NCBI RefSeq assembly: GCF_004458765.1
Contig: NZ_SPJX01000287.1
Coordinates: forward strand, 1-43,351
DNA: 43,351 nucleotides
Direction of reading: 5' to 3'
From: Microvirga pakistanensis
GTDB lineage: Bacteria; Pseudomonadota; Alphaproteobacteria; Rhizobiales; Beijerinckiaceae
The notes under the pieces were generated by a model. It was given only the letters and a program-made list of their open reading frames with translations. It was not told the DNA's origin and did no database searches. Made by a program: the position numbers and the translations under genes. Of this stretch, positions 42,963-43,351 are shown in pieces; position 1 is the stretch's first letter, and every line of letters starts with the position of its first letter.

Positions 42963-43239
42963 GAGCGAGCTAGGTCGCGCGGACCGGAAGCAGCCTCAAT
43001 CATGAGGTTTGCACCGGTTCTGCACGACCAGCGAGAGAGCGCCCCGCATCACCACCTGTCCGGCTTCGTCCTGACGCTGGCGAGAAAGACGTGCTGATCT
43101 TTGCCGACGAAGGTCTGGAAACGGCACATCCCGAAAGTAAGCCAAATTTCAGTAAAGGTGCGACAAGCGAACCTTGATTTAGTCAGCCCAACGTTACACC
43201 TTGACCCTTTCCGGACATAATCGTGTGCGGGCGCGGAGG

Positions 43240-43351
43240 ATGTTCTCGGACATTGACTTAGGAGGGCGGGATGGATGCGATCTCGCCCACCAGGCCCTCA
43301 AGGCACAGCCGGGGCTTGCGGTAGTGCTTACCTCAGGCCGCTCGCGCAGGT
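43240..43351 (+). pseudogene. N-terminally truncated response-regulator receiver fragment (runs off the window)
   Basis: From ATG 43240 the frame reads MFSDIDLGGRDGCDLAHQAL and continues through PGLAVVLTSGRSR to the window edge. This matches the middle of a receiver domain: the phosphoacceptor Asp in FSDIDLGG and the TSGRS loop. The roughly 50 residues normally before the Asp are missing: the frame upstream is short and closes at a TAG at 43180. It is either a decayed gene or a frameshifted one whose start lies in another frame. The bases 42963-43239 before it hold nothing recognised. Confidence 0.55.

Noticed and set aside
1..43351. CRISPR arrays, tRNA or rRNA genes, transposases, integrases
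   Set aside because: No regularly spaced identical repeats, no tRNA-like cloverleaf or rRNA sequence, and no recombinase motifs were seen on reading both strands; a dedicated tRNA or repeat search was not possible here.

Overview
The window looks like chromosomal DNA of a GC-rich alphaproteobacterium. A Rhizobiales genus such as Microvirga or Methylobacterium is the best guess, inferred from the gene families: a hemerythrin-like/phasin fusion, a FixJ-type sensor-regulator, an S21-like gene beside a double cold-shock protein, and two large CoA-catabolic operons. No rRNA, tRNA, CRISPR array, transposase or integrase was seen.

Region 1 (1-12610) is a type I secretion locus on the + strand. It holds the C-terminal 2474 residues of a giant VCBS/cadherin-like adhesin, a LapB-type ABC exporter, an HlyD-type fusion protein, a small exported BamE/SmpA-like protein and a TolC-like outer-membrane factor with a lipobox. 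Region 2 (13194-15602) is an ECF41 stress module. An ECF41 sigma factor with a fused regulatory domain diverges from a carboxymuconolactone decarboxylase/AhpD-like gene, and between them lie two back-to-back copies of the ECF41 promoter motif (TGTCACA-N16-CGTC). A DUF1772 membrane protein follows. Region 3 (15603-20650) is accessory: a PAS-GAF-PAS protein fused to a receiver that has lost its phosphorylation residues and to a LuxR output domain, a hemerythrin-like/phasin fusion, two coupled hypothetical genes and a 137-bp palindromic repeat.

Region 4 (20651-41464) is the core: two divergent operons. The minus operon (28718 down to 20651) encodes an enoyl-CoA hydratase, a catalytically degenerate crotonase-like protein, a DUF35 Zn-ribbon/OB protein, a thiolase-like protein, an SDR dehydrogenase, a MaoC hydratase, an acyl-CoA dehydrogenase, a PRISE-type enone reductase and a cyclase-family hydrolase. 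The plus operon (28929 to 41464) encodes a Liv-type ABC importer, a second acyl-CoA dehydrogenase, a TetR regulator, a PaaK-like CoA ligase, two CaiB-type CoA transferases, an atypical SDR, a hotdog thioesterase and a second substrate-binding protein very similar to the first. Each promoter in the shared intergenic region carries a matching palindrome (ACATAC-N6-GTATGT/C), very probably the TetR operator. The inferred job is regulated uptake, CoA activation and beta-oxidation-like breakdown of an organic acid, perhaps alicyclic, terpenoid or side-chain bearing; the substrate cannot be read from the sequence.

Region 5 (41465-43351) holds a shortened ribosomal protein S21-like gene, a double cold-shock-domain protein, and at the right edge a fragment of a response-regulator receiver domain.
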